The notes under the pieces are model-generated. The model was given only the letters and a program-made list of their open reading frames with translations, was not told the DNA's origin and made no database searches. 64,000 nt of DNA from Anaerolineae bacterium (GTDB lineage Bacteria; Chloroflexota; Anaerolineae; Aggregatilineales; Phototrophicaceae). Made by a program: the position numbers and the translations under genes. Shown piece after piece: positions 18,356-27,361 of the stretch. Positions within the stretch are counted from its first letter, which is position 1; every line of letters starts with the position of its first letter. The stretch spans positions 1 to 64,000 of the forward strand of contig JAJDUC010000001.1 in NCBI GenBank assembly GCA_022826865.1. Direction: 5' to 3'.

Positions 18356-19162
18356 ATGATTGGTTCAGTGTTTCTGGAAACCTTAAGGCAGACCTGGAAG
18401 CAGATGGTCTACTGGGGCATCGGCTTGGCGGCGATGGCGCTGCTTGTCATATTGATGCTGCCGCTCTTCGATATGCAGCAGATGAAAGATCTGCTGGCCA
18501 GTTTCCCCGCGGTAATCCTGGCGATGATCGGTGTCGGCAATGAGTTGGAAATATTCGCCACCAATGAAGGTTTTGTCGCCGTCGGATTCTTCGGCAAATC
18601 ATTGCTGATTTTCGCTGTCTACCCGGTGGTCATGGGCATGCGCATCACCGCAAATGAAGAAGACGATGGCACCATGGACATGCTGCTAAGCCTGCCGGTT
18701 CAGCGCGCGCGCGTCGTCATCGAGAAATTCCTGGCGTACAGCGTCAGCATCATCGGCGTCGTCCTGTTGATCTACTTTGGCATGCACCTGGGTGTGCTGC
18801 TCGGCGATGTCGAATTGGATGTCGCCCGGCTGGCGGAAGTCACCTTCTATCTGATTCCGCTCATGGTGTTCACAATGGCCGTCACATTGCTCATCGGCGT
18901 GGTTGCGCGGCGCCGGCAAGTCGCGCTGGGCATCATCACCGCATACATCATCATGAGTTACATGCTGCAGACGATAGGCCTGGCGGCCGAGGGCACCGTG
19001 GCGGAGCCAATCGGAGCTATCTCCTTCTTCACCTACTACAACACAGGCGATATCCTGACCCAAGGCTACATCTGGCCGCATATAGCCGGTTTAGTCCTGA
19101 TCAGCGCGGCGCTGCTGCTGCTGTCCTTGCATCGCTATGAAAAGCGTGACATCGCCGTTTGA
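18356..19162 (+). CDS. ABC-2 type exporter permease 2
   Basis: The 268-residue, six-helix protein is a paralogue of the preceding permease and shares the coupling region (ANEEDDGTMDMLLSLPVQRARVVIE). The gene lies 11 bases after permease 1 with GGAGTT upstream. The pair plus the ATPase likely form one exporter; the substrate (a lipid, peptide or drug) is not indicated by neighbours. Repeat B2 follows. Confidence 0.88.
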   Translation: MIGSVFLETLRQTWKQMVYWGIGLAAMALLVILMLPLFDMQQMKDLLASFPAVILAMIGVGNELEIFATNEGFVAVGFFGKSLLIFAVYPVVMGMRITANEEDDGTMDMLLSLPVQRARVVIEKFLAYSVSIIGVVLLIYFGMHLGVLLGDVELDVARLAEVTFYLIPLMVFTMAVTLLIGVVARRRQVALGIITAYIIMSYMLQTIGLAAEGTVAEPIGAISFFTYYNTGDILTQGYIWPHIAGLVLISAALLLLSLHRYEKRDIAV

Positions 19163-19197
19163 ACGGGCGCTCATCTTAATCGAGCTTTAACAGCGGG

Positions 19198-19367
19198 CCT
19201 TGCGCGGTAGTGTATCCAATTCGGTTGAATTTCTCCAAATGCCGACGATTTGGTAGGGGCGACTCGTTGAGTCGCCCGATTTCGAGCCAGTTCGTACCCG
19301 TCGGGCGATCCACCGGATCGCCCCTACCAGACTATTTCAACCGAATCTGATACAGTACCCGTTGCGC
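19198..19367. repeat. Family B MITE-like repeat, copy B2
   Basis: The element spans 19206-19359 with inverted ends (GGTAGTGTATCC and, reversed, GGTACTGTATCA, both continuing into ATTCGGTTGAA). Flanking octamers CCTTGCGC (19198-19205) and CGTTGCGC (19360-19367) differ at one base, as expected of an ageing 8-bp target duplication. The core holds two facing 9-bp hairpins (GGGCGACTC-GTT-GAGTCGCCC type and GGGCGATCC with loop ACC), with GTAG at the foot of each. Confidence 0.85.
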
Positions 19368-19373
19368 CTTCAG

Positions 19374-19402
19374 TTGCATCGCCCGCTTTCAGTTATTACA
19401 AT
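19374..19402 (+). promoter_or_regulatory. Promoter of the sugar ABC importer
   Basis: TTGCAT (19374-19379), a 17-bp spacer and TACAAT (19397-19402) form a good sigma-70 match directly after repeat B2. The predicted leader to the ATG at 19470 is about 60 nt. I see no clear operator palindrome in it. Confidence 0.65.
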
Positions 19403-19469
19403 TTAGAGTGGCTGCCAAACTTCAACTACAGGCGGCCGCTTGTCCATCGATAAGGAAAGGGAACCTGAC

Positions 19470-20774
19470 ATGCGTCTACGAAATACGCTTTTTGTGTTGG
19501 CCCTTGCGCTCTGCGCTATGACAGCGGGCGCGATCTCCGCTCAATCCGATATTGTCATTGATTTTTATTTCCCGTCGGCGACGGCAAATGACGCCGAGGG
19601 CATATTCCAGCGCTATGCCGACCAGTTTCAAGAGGAGAATCCGGGTATCACGATCAATCCGGTCTTCAGCGGCAGCTACACCGATACGCGCAACACGATA
19701 CTGACCGAATTGCAGGGCGGCGGCGCCGGGCCCGATGTCGCTGTGATGCTTTCCATCGATCTCTACAGCTTCGCGGAAGAAGGCTATATCGTGCCGGCGC
19801 AGACCTTCATTGACGCGATGGACGACGGCCAAGCTTATGTCGACGACTTCTTCCCGGCCTTGATGGCAAATGGCATGGACGAAATGGGCAATGTCTGGTC
19901 GATTCCCTTCCAGCGCAGTACGCCGATCCTCTATTACAATGCCGACCTGCTGGCGGAAGCCGGCTACGATTCGCCGCCGACCAACAATGCGGAATTGGTG
20001 GAAATTGCGCAAGCGCTCACAACCGACGATCGCGACGGCCTGCTGGTGCCGGTGGCGGGGGGCTTCCCCATCTGGATGTACCAGAGCTTCGCCATCGCCT
20101 ACGGACGCAACATCGTCGGCGATGATCCGACCGAGGTCTATTTCAATACGCCGGAAGCGGTCGAAGCTGTCGAGTTTGTCCGCTCCTTGGGCACGGATCT
20201 TGGTGTTGGGCCGGCCGGCGGCGCGGCCTGGGGCGATACGCCCGTCGCATTCCTGGCCGAGCAAGCGGCGATGATCTATCACACAACCGGCAATCTGACA
20301 CGCATCCTCAGTGGCGCCGATTTTGAGGTCGGCGTCTGGTACCTGCCTAGTGGACCGGCGGGCGAAGATGGCGCCGGTTACGGCGCGCCCACCGGCGGCG
20401 GCAACCTCTACATATTCGACGACGGCAGCAAATCCGACGCCGAGCTGGACGCGATCTGGAAATGGGTCATGTTTTTGTCCTCGCCGGAGATACAGTCGGA
20501 TTGGGGCGCGACCACCGGTTACATCGCCTCCAATGCCGCAGCCTGGGAAACGGAGCCTTTGGCTTCTCTGGCGCTGGAACATCCGCAATATGGCGTCGCC
20601 CGCGATCAACTCCAGCATGCCGGAAAGGAATTCTCGAGCTACGCCACAATCACCATTCAGGGCATCATCAACGGTACGCTTGAAAGCATCCTGACCGGTG
20701 AAGCCGAAGACGCCCAGGCGGCGATGGACGCAGCGCAGGCGCAAATCGATGGAATCCTGGCGGACTACCGCTAG
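19470..20774 (+). CDS. Sugar ABC transporter substrate-binding protein
   Basis: The 434-residue secreted protein belongs to the UgpB/MalE-like binding-protein group (cluster B). A signal peptide (MRLRNTLFVLALALCAMTAGAIS) is followed by the typical FQEENPGITINPVFSGSY and GPDVAVMLSIDLYSF segments and YYNADLLAEAGYDSPPT. The signal lacks a lipobox with +1 Cys, so it may be a soluble or wall-retained protein rather than a lipoprotein. ATG 19470 follows AAGGAAAGGG. Glycerol-3-phosphate or oligosaccharide is the usual ligand type; the actual ligand is unknown. Confidence 0.92.
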   Translation: MRLRNTLFVLALALCAMTAGAISAQSDIVIDFYFPSATANDAEGIFQRYADQFQEENPGITINPVFSGSYTDTRNTILTELQGGGAGPDVAVMLSIDLYSFAEEGYIVPAQTFIDAMDDGQAYVDDFFPALMANGMDEMGNVWSIPFQRSTPILYYNADLLAEAGYDSPPTNNAELVEIAQALTTDDRDGLLVPVAGGFPIWMYQSFAIAYGRNIVGDDPTEVYFNTPEAVEAVEFVRSLGTDLGVGPAGGAAWGDTPVAFLAEQAAMIYHTTGNLTRILSGADFEVGVWYLPSGPAGEDGAGYGAPTGGGNLYIFDDGSKSDAELDAIWKWVMFLSSPEIQSDWGATTGYIASNAAAWETEPLASLALEHPQYGVARDQLQHAGKEFSSYATITIQGIINGTLESILTGEAEDAQAAMDAAQAQIDGILADYR

Positions 20775-20784
20775 CTGGGAACCG

Positions 20785-20810
20785 GGGGGCGTGCCAAGCG
20801 TTACGCCCCC
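20785..20810 (+). terminator. Stem-loop between binding-protein and permease genes
   Basis: A perfect 8-bp GC-rich stem (GGGGGCGT with ACGCCCCC, 10-nt loop) lies 10 bases after the binding-protein stop and lacks a clean T-run. Such hairpins after binding-protein genes usually act as partial terminators or 3' stabilisers, so that the binding protein exceeds the permeases. Confidence 0.7.
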
Positions 20811-20883
20811 TCCGCTTCTTTAATTCATATTCGCTGAAACGATTCGTGGTCTCCTCGCCAATTTCGATACCACCACATTTCTG

Positions 20884-21816
20884 ATGGCTCGCGACGCGCT
20901 CCACCGTCCGCCGCGCAAGAGCCTGCTTTCTCTCCTGCAGCCCTACATATTGGTCGCGCCGACATTGATCCTTGTGCTCATGTTCAATGTCGCGCCGGCC
21001 TTCCGGACGATAAACGATAGCCTTCACAAACCAGCGCGCGGACTTGGGGCAGCCGGCAAGCCGCCGGAATTCGTGGCGCTGGGGAATTTCCAGGACCTCT
21101 TCGACGATGAGCACTACATGGGCAAGCGTTTCCTCCGCACGCTGCGCAATACGATTGTCTTTGCGCTGGCGACCGTGGGCATAGGCGTGCCGCTAGGCCT
21201 GTTGACGGCGCTGCTGCTTAATCGCCCGCAGCCGCTCCTGGGCGTCTGGCGCTTCGCCGTCTTTTACCCCTCGTTGCTGCCGCTGATTGGGGCGGCCAGC
21301 ATCTGGTCATTCATCTTCTCGGACAGCATCGGCCTGGCGAACGCCATCCTGAAGACATTCGGGCACCCCGGTCTGAATTGGCTGGGCGACCGCAACCTGG
21401 TGCTGCTTTCGGTCATCATCATCAATATCTGGAAGCAAGCGGGATATTTTATGATATTCTTCCTGGCCGGCCTGCAGAACATCCCGCGCGATATCTATGA
21501 GTCGGCCTCCCTTGATGGCGCCGGCCCGGCTCAGCAATTCGCTTATCTCACCCTGCCGCTGCTGCGCCGGACCTTGCTTTTCGTGGCGGTCATTTCTTTC
21601 ACCTTCGCCTTCCAGACGGTGGAACAGTTACAGGCGCTGGGTGAAGGCGGCCCGGCGGACAGCGCCAATCTCCTGCTTTATCTGATCTTCCAAAATATAT
21701 CCGAGCGCCGAAACTGGGGCTACGTAAACGCCATGACCATCGTCTTGATCGGCGTTGTCCTCAGCTTTACGCTGAGCAACTTTCTGCTGTTTGAGCGCGA
21801 CGAGACTGACCGATGA
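20884..21816 (+). CDS. Sugar ABC transporter permease 1 (UgpA/MalF type)
   Basis: The 310-residue, six-helix permease carries the cytoplasmic EAA loop ESASLDGAGPAQQFAYLTLPLL that docks on the ATPase. Length and pattern match the MalF/UgpA group. Its stop overlaps the next start by four bases (ATGA), so the two permeases are translationally coupled. The ATG at 20884 has no strong ribosome site. Confidence 0.93.
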   Translation: MARDALHRPPRKSLLSLLQPYILVAPTLILVLMFNVAPAFRTINDSLHKPARGLGAAGKPPEFVALGNFQDLFDDEHYMGKRFLRTLRNTIVFALATVGIGVPLGLLTALLLNRPQPLLGVWRFAVFYPSLLPLIGAASIWSFIFSDSIGLANAILKTFGHPGLNWLGDRNLVLLSVIIINIWKQAGYFMIFFLAGLQNIPRDIYESASLDGAGPAQQFAYLTLPLLRRTLLFVAVISFTFAFQTVEQLQALGEGGPADSANLLLYLIFQNISERRNWGYVNAMTIVLIGVVLSFTLSNFLLFERDETDR

Positions 21817-22643
21817 GTCATTTCTATGTGATCCGCCGGCGCGGCGCCGATGCGCTGAAAATGGCAATCGCTATTTTCTTCTTGCTGCCGCTTTTCTTCA
21901 CGGCGCTAGTCAGTTTGCGCCCGGAAACGGAGCCCGTGACGAATGGCAACATCTTTTTTGGCAGCGAAATCACGCTGGAGAATTACCGGCGCGCATTCAT
22001 CATCGCCCCCTGGGGCCTGCATTATCTGAATAGCATCATATTTGTCGGCGGAACGCTGCTCGTGCAGCTATTCACAGTAACCTTCGCCGCCTATGCCTTC
22101 GCCCGCATGCGCTTCTTCGGCCGCAACTTCCTGCTAATGGCGATCTTGCTGCAACTCATGATTCCGTCCGGCGTCTTGCTGGTGCAGAACTTCCGTACGA
22201 TCAATATCCTCGGACTGTTCGATACGAGGATTGCGCTGATGATACCCTATTGGGGCTCGGCCTTTGGCGTGCTGCTTCTGCGGCAGACCTTCCGCGAGAT
22301 TCCGATCGAATTGGAAGAGGCGGCGCGGATTGACGGCGCCAACCTGCTGCAGGTTGTTCGACATGTCTATGTGATGAATGCCATCCCCGCCTATCTCGCC
22401 TTTGCGCTTGTTTCCGTCAGCTCCCATTGGAATGAATTCCTCTGGCCTTTTATCATCACCCGCTCCGAGGAGATTCGCCCGCTGACGGTCGGACTGAACA
22501 AACTCATCAAAACGACCGACCAAGGCGCTTTCTACGGCCAATTGATGGCGGGCACCTTGATCGTGATCGCGCCTCTTGTGATTTTATTCATCGTCTTCCA
22601 GCGGCAATTCGTCGAAAGTTTCGCCCGCAGCGGCATCCGCTGA
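21813..22643 (+). CDS. Sugar ABC transporter permease 2 (UgpE/MalG type)
   Basis: The 276-residue, six-helix permease has the EAA loop EEAARIDGANLLQVVRHVYV and the N-terminal DGRTPE-like periplasmic segment of MalG-type subunits. It pairs with the upstream permease. No ATPase gene follows, so the importer must borrow a shared MsmK/UgpC-type ATPase encoded elsewhere, as is common for such operons. Confidence 0.93.
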   Translation: MSHFYVIRRRGADALKMAIAIFFLLPLFFTALVSLRPETEPVTNGNIFFGSEITLENYRRAFIIAPWGLHYLNSIIFVGGTLLVQLFTVTFAAYAFARMRFFGRNFLLMAILLQLMIPSGVLLVQNFRTINILGLFDTRIALMIPYWGSAFGVLLLRQTFREIPIELEEAARIDGANLLQVVRHVYVMNAIPAYLAFALVSVSSHWNEFLWPFIITRSEEIRPLTVGLNKLIKTTDQGAFYGQLMAGTLIVIAPLVILFIVFQRQFVESFARSGIR

Positions 22644-22674
22644 TTTCAGCCTATAGGCATAGACGGGAGCATAC

Positions 22675-22680
22675 TATAAT
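22675..22680 (+). promoter_or_regulatory. Probable -10 element for the glycan cluster
   Basis: A perfect TATAAT lies 32 bases before the ATG of the nucleotide-sugar dehydrogenase; no convincing -35 is present at the right distance. Confidence 0.4.
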
Positions 22681-22712
22681 CACGCTGGGACCAGGACGGA
22701 TACAGAGCCGCG

Positions 22713-24023
22713 ATGAGCCACAAGCAGAACCTGCTGGAAAGACTCTCCAGCCGTCAAGCCAAGGTTGGCGTCGTCGGTTTGGGTTATGTCGGCTTGCCGC
22801 TGGCGGTAGAATTCGCCAACGCCGGTTTCTCTGTGCTGGGCATTGATGTAGACGCCGAGAAAGTAGAGCATATTAACGCTGGCCGCAGCTATATCGGAGA
22901 TGTTCCCGATGCGAGCGTACACTGCTTGGTCGAGGCTGAGCGGCTCCGCGCCAGCACGGCCTACGACGACTTGCGAGAGATAGACGCAATCAGCATTTGC
23001 GTGCCAACTCCGCTGCGCAAAACGCGCGATCCGGATATGTCATACATCATTCAGGCGACCAAGTCGATCGCGGAGATCTGCCGGCCGGGTATGCTGATTG
23101 TGCTCGAGAGCACCACTTACCCCGGTACAACCGAAGAAATCGTCGTGCCTGAAATCGCCGGGGAGCGCCTGACGGTCGGCGACGAGCTCTTCATCGCCTA
23201 CTCGCCGGAGCGCATTGATCCCGGCAATCAGGCCTATACCGTGCGCAATACACCCAGAGTTGTCGGCGGCATTACCGGGCACTGCAGTGAAGTGGCGACG
23301 GCGCTGTATGAATCAGCTGTTGACGAGATTTTCACCGTATCCTCCCCCACTGCGGCCGAAATGGTGAAATTGCTGGAGAATACCTTTCGCGCGGTCAATA
23401 TAGGTTTGGTCAATGAAATGGCGCTGATGTGCGACCGACTTGGCATTGACGTTTGGGAAGTGATCCGCGCCGCCGCCACCAAGCCTTTTGGCTATATGCC
23501 CTTTTATCCTGGTCCCGGGTTGGGCGGACATTGCATCCCGGTCGATCCCCATTATCTGAGCTGGAAACTCAAGACGCTCAACTACAACGCGCGCTTCATC
23601 GAATTGGCGAGCGAAGTTAATGCATCCATGCCTTACTACGTCGTTAACAAGGTGACGGCCGCCTTAAACGACCGGGAGCGGGCGGTGCGCGGGTCGCGCA
23701 TCTTGATATTGGGCGTCTCTTACAAACGCGATGTCGATGACGTGCGCGAAAGTCCGGCGCTGGACATCATCAGCTTGCTGCGGCAACGGGGCGCCGATGT
23801 CGTCTTTCACGATCCCTATGTGCCTGAGATTCTGCTGGAGAATGATTTCCGCCTGGCGTCGCAAACCTATAGCGCCGGCCTGCTGGGCGATGCGCATTGC
23901 GTGGTCATCGTCACCGATCATTCCTGCTACGACTGGGGAGAGATTGCCCAGCACAGCGAGGTCATCGTCGATACGCGCCATGTCTACGGCGGTGCTGACG
24001 GCGAACGTATCATCGGCCTATGA
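22713..24023 (+). CDS. Nucleotide-sugar dehydrogenase (UDP-HexNAc dehydrogenase type)
   Basis: The 436-residue enzyme oxidises the C6 alcohol of a UDP-sugar to a uronate in two NAD-dependent steps. The Rossmann motif VGLGYVGLPLAVEFANAGF is at residues 18-36 and the catalytic cysteine lies in GPGLGGHCIPVDP (about residue 275). The C-terminal UDP-binding domain is complete. The pattern with SPERIDPGN favours the WecC/WbpA group (UDP-ManNAc or UDP-GlcNAc dehydrogenase) over plain UDP-glucose dehydrogenase. It opens a run of glycan genes. Confidence 0.94.
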   Translation: MSHKQNLLERLSSRQAKVGVVGLGYVGLPLAVEFANAGFSVLGIDVDAEKVEHINAGRSYIGDVPDASVHCLVEAERLRASTAYDDLREIDAISICVPTPLRKTRDPDMSYIIQATKSIAEICRPGMLIVLESTTYPGTTEEIVVPEIAGERLTVGDELFIAYSPERIDPGNQAYTVRNTPRVVGGITGHCSEVATALYESAVDEIFTVSSPTAAEMVKLLENTFRAVNIGLVNEMALMCDRLGIDVWEVIRAAATKPFGYMPFYPGPGLGGHCIPVDPHYLSWKLKTLNYNARFIELASEVNASMPYYVVNKVTAALNDRERAVRGSRILILGVSYKRDVDDVRESPALDIISLLRQRGADVVFHDPYVPEILLENDFRLASQTYSAGLLGDAHCVVIVTDHSCYDWGEIAQHSEVIVDTRHVYGGADGERIIGL

Positions 24024-24074
24024 ACATTGGCCGCGCCGCGCGATAGCGTACAGGCCTATCGAGCGATTCCCAAG

Positions 24075-25193
24075 ATGACACGCCACATTGCAATTGACGC
24101 AAGCCGCGCAACGGTCAAGAAACCAACCGGGACCGAATATTACGCCTTGCGTCTGATACAAACCCTGATTGGCGCTAACGACCGCCGCCCCGGGCCCTAC
24201 CGGTTCAGCCTGTTTTTCCGCGAGACGCCGCCCCCAGGTTTGTTCGCGCGATCAACCAATGTCCGGCAAGTTGTCATTCCCTTTCCAAGGCTGTGGACAC
24301 ATTTTCGGCTGGCGGCCGCTCTTTGGCGCATGCGTCCCGATATCAGTTTCGTCCCGGCGCATACCTTGCCTTTTCTCTTTCCGGGCAATAGCATCGTCAC
24401 CGTCCACGATCTCGGATACGTGCATTTTCCCGCCGCCCACCCGCCGGCGCAGCGCGCCTATTTGGGCGCGACCACTCGATTTAGCCAGCGGCGCGCCTCC
24501 CTCGTGCTAGCTGATAGCGCTGCGACCGCGGACGACCTACACCGGTTCTATGGAACGGCCCCAGCCAAAATCCGCGTCGTCCACCCGGGTGTTGATGCCG
24601 AGAAGGTGAAGGCAACGGCCGAGCAAATGGCGGCAGCCCGCCGCAAGTTCGGCTTGCCCCAGCGCTATTTTCTCTACCTCGGCACCTTGCAGCCGCGCAA
24701 GAACATCGAGCGCATTGTCCAGGCATTCGGCCTTTGGCAAAAGGAATATGGAGATGGGGAATTCGCCCTCGTCCTGGCCGGCGGCCGCGGCTGGCTCTTC
24801 AATCCCAGTTGGACGCAAAATACGCCAAATGTGATGCTGACCGGCTACGTTGACGAGGCGGATAAACCAGGATTGCTCGGCGGCGCGACGGCCCTAGTCT
24901 TTCCCAGCCTGTACGAAGGCTTCGGCTTTCCCGCTCTTGAAGCGATGGCCGGCGGTGTGCCGGTGATTACGAGCAACACATCGAGTTTGCCCGAAATCAC
25001 CGGCGACGCCGGCTTGCAGGTCAATCCCCTTGATACGGCCGCGATCGCCGCCGCGATGGCGCGCTGCAGCCGAGATGAATCGCTCAGACGCAAGCTGATC
25101 CAGCGGGGCTATCGACAAGCGAAGCGCTTTACCTGGGGGGCGGCCGCCGAGAAGGTCCTGGACGCCTTCGACGAGCTTTGCGCGCCGCGCTAA
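24075..25193 (+). CDS. GT4-family glycosyltransferase
   Basis: The 372-residue GT-B enzyme has the C-terminal donor-binding signature ALVFPSLYEGFGFPALEAMA with the E-x7-E pair, preceded by YLGTLQPRKNIERIVQAF. The N-terminal RATVKKPTGTEYYALRL segment is the family's acceptor-side start. It presumably adds a sugar to a lipid-linked or surface glycan. The start is uncertain between TTG 24027 and ATG 24075; the latter opens directly into the conserved first strand. Confidence 0.92.
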   Translation: MTRHIAIDASRATVKKPTGTEYYALRLIQTLIGANDRRPGPYRFSLFFRETPPPGLFARSTNVRQVVIPFPRLWTHFRLAAALWRMRPDISFVPAHTLPFLFPGNSIVTVHDLGYVHFPAAHPPAQRAYLGATTRFSQRRASLVLADSAATADDLHRFYGTAPAKIRVVHPGVDAEKVKATAEQMAAARRKFGLPQRYFLYLGTLQPRKNIERIVQAFGLWQKEYGDGEFALVLAGGRGWLFNPSWTQNTPNVMLTGYVDEADKPGLLGGATALVFPSLYEGFGFPALEAMAGGVPVITSNTSSLPEITGDAGLQVNPLDTAAIAAAMARCSRDESLRRKLIQRGYRQAKRFTWGAAAEKVLDAFDELCAPR

Positions 25194-25244
25194 GTCATAC
25201 GGCTGGCTATCTGATAGAATGGCACTGTGCGGGCAGTGGATACG

Positions 25245-27086
25245 ATGGCGGGCGAGAAAATTCTCCTGGCGCAACTGGCGGATATCGGCGATTTGGTTTT
25301 GGCGACGCCGGCCATTGCCGCCTTGCGTGAAGCGCGTCCGCGCGCCCGGATCGACCTGCTGGCCAGCGATCACGCGCTGCCGGTGATACCCGATGGACTG
25401 GTCGACAAATCCATAGCCATTCGGCGTGGCGGGAACAATGCGACAAGCGCCTTCCTGTCGCGGCAAAATCTGCGCAGTCTCATGGGTCTTGTGGGCGAGA
25501 AATACGATGCAGTGGTCTTCTTCCACCATTTCACCTTGCGCGCAGGCCTCCTGAAGTTTCAGCTCATCGCCCGGGCAAGCCGCGCTCGCCGCGTCATCGG
25601 CCTGCAAAACCGTCATGCCGCATTCCTCAGCGAAAGTGTCCTCGATAGCGGCTTCGGCGCCCGGCATCAAGCGCAGTATTGGCTCGATTTAGTTGCTCTG
25701 TTGGGCGCCAGCAATGAGCCGCGGCCCGCCCAGGTCCGGCGCGAAACTTCTCCCTTCATATCAGCGCAGACCGGCGCCAGCGCTGAGCGAACGCGCGTGG
25801 TTATCCACGCCGGAAGCGGCGGCTACAGCCTGGCCCGCCGCTGGAGCGTCGAGCGCTTCGCCGAGGTTGCGCGGCAGCTGCAAGAAGAATTCGAGGCTGA
25901 AATTATACTGGTCGGGCGGGCGACAGACGACGTTCAGCGCCTGCGAGACCTGCTTGACGGCGCTGTTGTCAATCTGGCTGGGGAGACGACGCTGCCGCAA
26001 CTGGCCGATGTGATCGCCCGCGCGGAGCTCTTCATCGGCGCCGACAGCGGTGTCATGCACGTCGCCGCGGCGACCGGCACGCCGGTCATAGGCATATTCG
26101 GGCCGAGCAACGCCGACGCCTGGCGCCCCTGGACGCCTGCGGGGCGGTCCTTGGTCCTTCGCAGTGGCGTGGAATGCAGTCCCTGCAGTTATGTGGCGCA
26201 TGCGCTGGGCGTCCGCGAGGGTTGCCCGGCTCGCACCTGCATGAAGCTGATTAGTGTAGATGATGTCCTGGCTGGCGCCCGCAGCATGCTTGCGGATGCG
26301 CGCGGCATGAAGCCCGATGAGCAAGACTTGACGGCAGCGCCTCGAGATCGAGCCGTCGCTGGCAGGCTGAGCATCCTGGGTGTGCCCGTTGACGCCATCA
26401 CTTACGAAGTCTGGCTGAAACGGATTGGCCTCTGGATGAAAAAGCGCAATGGCGCGCGACACGTCTGCACCGTCAATCCGGAATTCATCATGATTGCGCA
26501 GCGAGATGCGATCTTCTTCAACATATTGAATCGCGCCGAGTTCTGCCTGGCCGATGGCGTGGGTTTGCTCTGGGCGAGCCGCCATCTGGGCCGGCCCCTG
26601 CCTCAACGGGTGACCGGCTCTGACGGCGTGCCGCTTATCGCTGAATATGCCGCCGCGCAGGGCTGGAAGATTTTTTTCCTGGGCGCGGCGGAAGGCGTCG
26701 CGGCGCGGGCAGCCGAGGCGCTGCATGGCAAATATCCCGCTTTGATCGTCGCCGGCGCCCATTCCGGCAGCCCGTCCGAAGCCGAAGAAGATGACATCGT
26801 CGCCATGGTAAACGCCAGCGGCGCCGATATCCTATTTGTCGCCTACGGCGCGCCGGCGCAGGATAAGTGGATCGCCCGCAATTTACCGCGGCTGAATGTG
26901 GCGATGGCGATGGGCATAGGCGGATCGCTGGATTTCATCGCCGGGGTCGTCCCGCGCGCGCCGCAATGGATGCGCGATCGCGGCATTGAGTGGCTCTATC
27001 GCCTGATTCGACAGCCCTGGCGCTTGCGGCGTATGCTGCGTTTGCCCCGTTTTGTTTTCGCGGTGATACGGCAAGGCCGCGGCTGA
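25245..27086 (+). CDS. Fused GT9 heptosyltransferase-like and GT26 (WecG/TagA) glycosyltransferase
   Basis: This 613-residue protein joins two glycosyltransferases. Residues 1-345 resemble GT9 ADP-heptose:LPS heptosyltransferases (KILLAQLADIGDLVLATPAI; GADSGVMHVAAATGTPVIGIFGPS). Residues 373-613 are a GT26 WecG/TagA/CpsF domain (VNPEFIMIAQRD, LADGVGLLWASR, GWKIFFLGAA, AYGAPAQDKWIAR). A short Asp-rich linker joins them. The frame is continuous, so it is a true fusion. A GTG at 25227 is an alternative start. Its stop codon lies inside the target duplication of repeat A2. Confidence 0.92.
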   Translation: MAGEKILLAQLADIGDLVLATPAIAALREARPRARIDLLASDHALPVIPDGLVDKSIAIRRGGNNATSAFLSRQNLRSLMGLVGEKYDAVVFFHHFTLRAGLLKFQLIARASRARRVIGLQNRHAAFLSESVLDSGFGARHQAQYWLDLVALLGASNEPRPAQVRRETSPFISAQTGASAERTRVVIHAGSGGYSLARRWSVERFAEVARQLQEEFEAEIILVGRATDDVQRLRDLLDGAVVNLAGETTLPQLADVIARAELFIGADSGVMHVAAATGTPVIGIFGPSNADAWRPWTPAGRSLVLRSGVECSPCSYVAHALGVREGCPARTCMKLISVDDVLAGARSMLADARGMKPDEQDLTAAPRDRAVAGRLSILGVPVDAITYEVWLKRIGLWMKKRNGARHVCTVNPEFIMIAQRDAIFFNILNRAEFCLADGVGLLWASRHLGRPLPQRVTGSDGVPLIAEYAAAQGWKIFFLGAAEGVAARAAEALHGKYPALIVAGAHSGSPSEAEEDDIVAMVNASGADILFVAYGAPAQDKWIARNLPRLNVAMAMGIGGSLDFIAGVVPRAPQWMRDRGIEWLYRLIRQPWRLRRMLRLPRFVFAVIRQGRG

Positions 27087-27296
27087 TGGGGGCAGGGCAA
27101 TCGCATCAAAATCATAATGAGCGGTTCGCTACGAAAATTGCGGAAATGTAGGGGCGTCTCGTGAGACGTCCGTTGAAAATGGCCTGCAAATTGCGGGCGT
27201 TTCAGCGAAACGCCCCTACGTATTACATAATTTGAGGGGAAAATGTCATTTATCGGCGCAATTTAAATTTGATGCGATTGCCCTGTGATGAGGGGC
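27084..27296. repeat. Family A MITE-like repeat, copy A2
   Basis: The element spans 27094-27284 (191 bp, same length as A1, opposite orientation) with ends AGGGCAATCGCATCAAA and TTTGATGCGATTGCCCT, a perfect 17-bp inverted repeat. The flanks TGATGGGGGC (27084-27093) and TGATGAGGGGC (27286-27296) look like a target duplication with one inserted base. The core has two facing GTAG-headed hairpins. Confidence 0.88.
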
Positions 27297-27361
27297 AAAA
27301 CGTCCTTATGCCGGGTTCGGCACTTGGGGTAAACTGAGCGTTCGGATATTGAGGACCGGCG

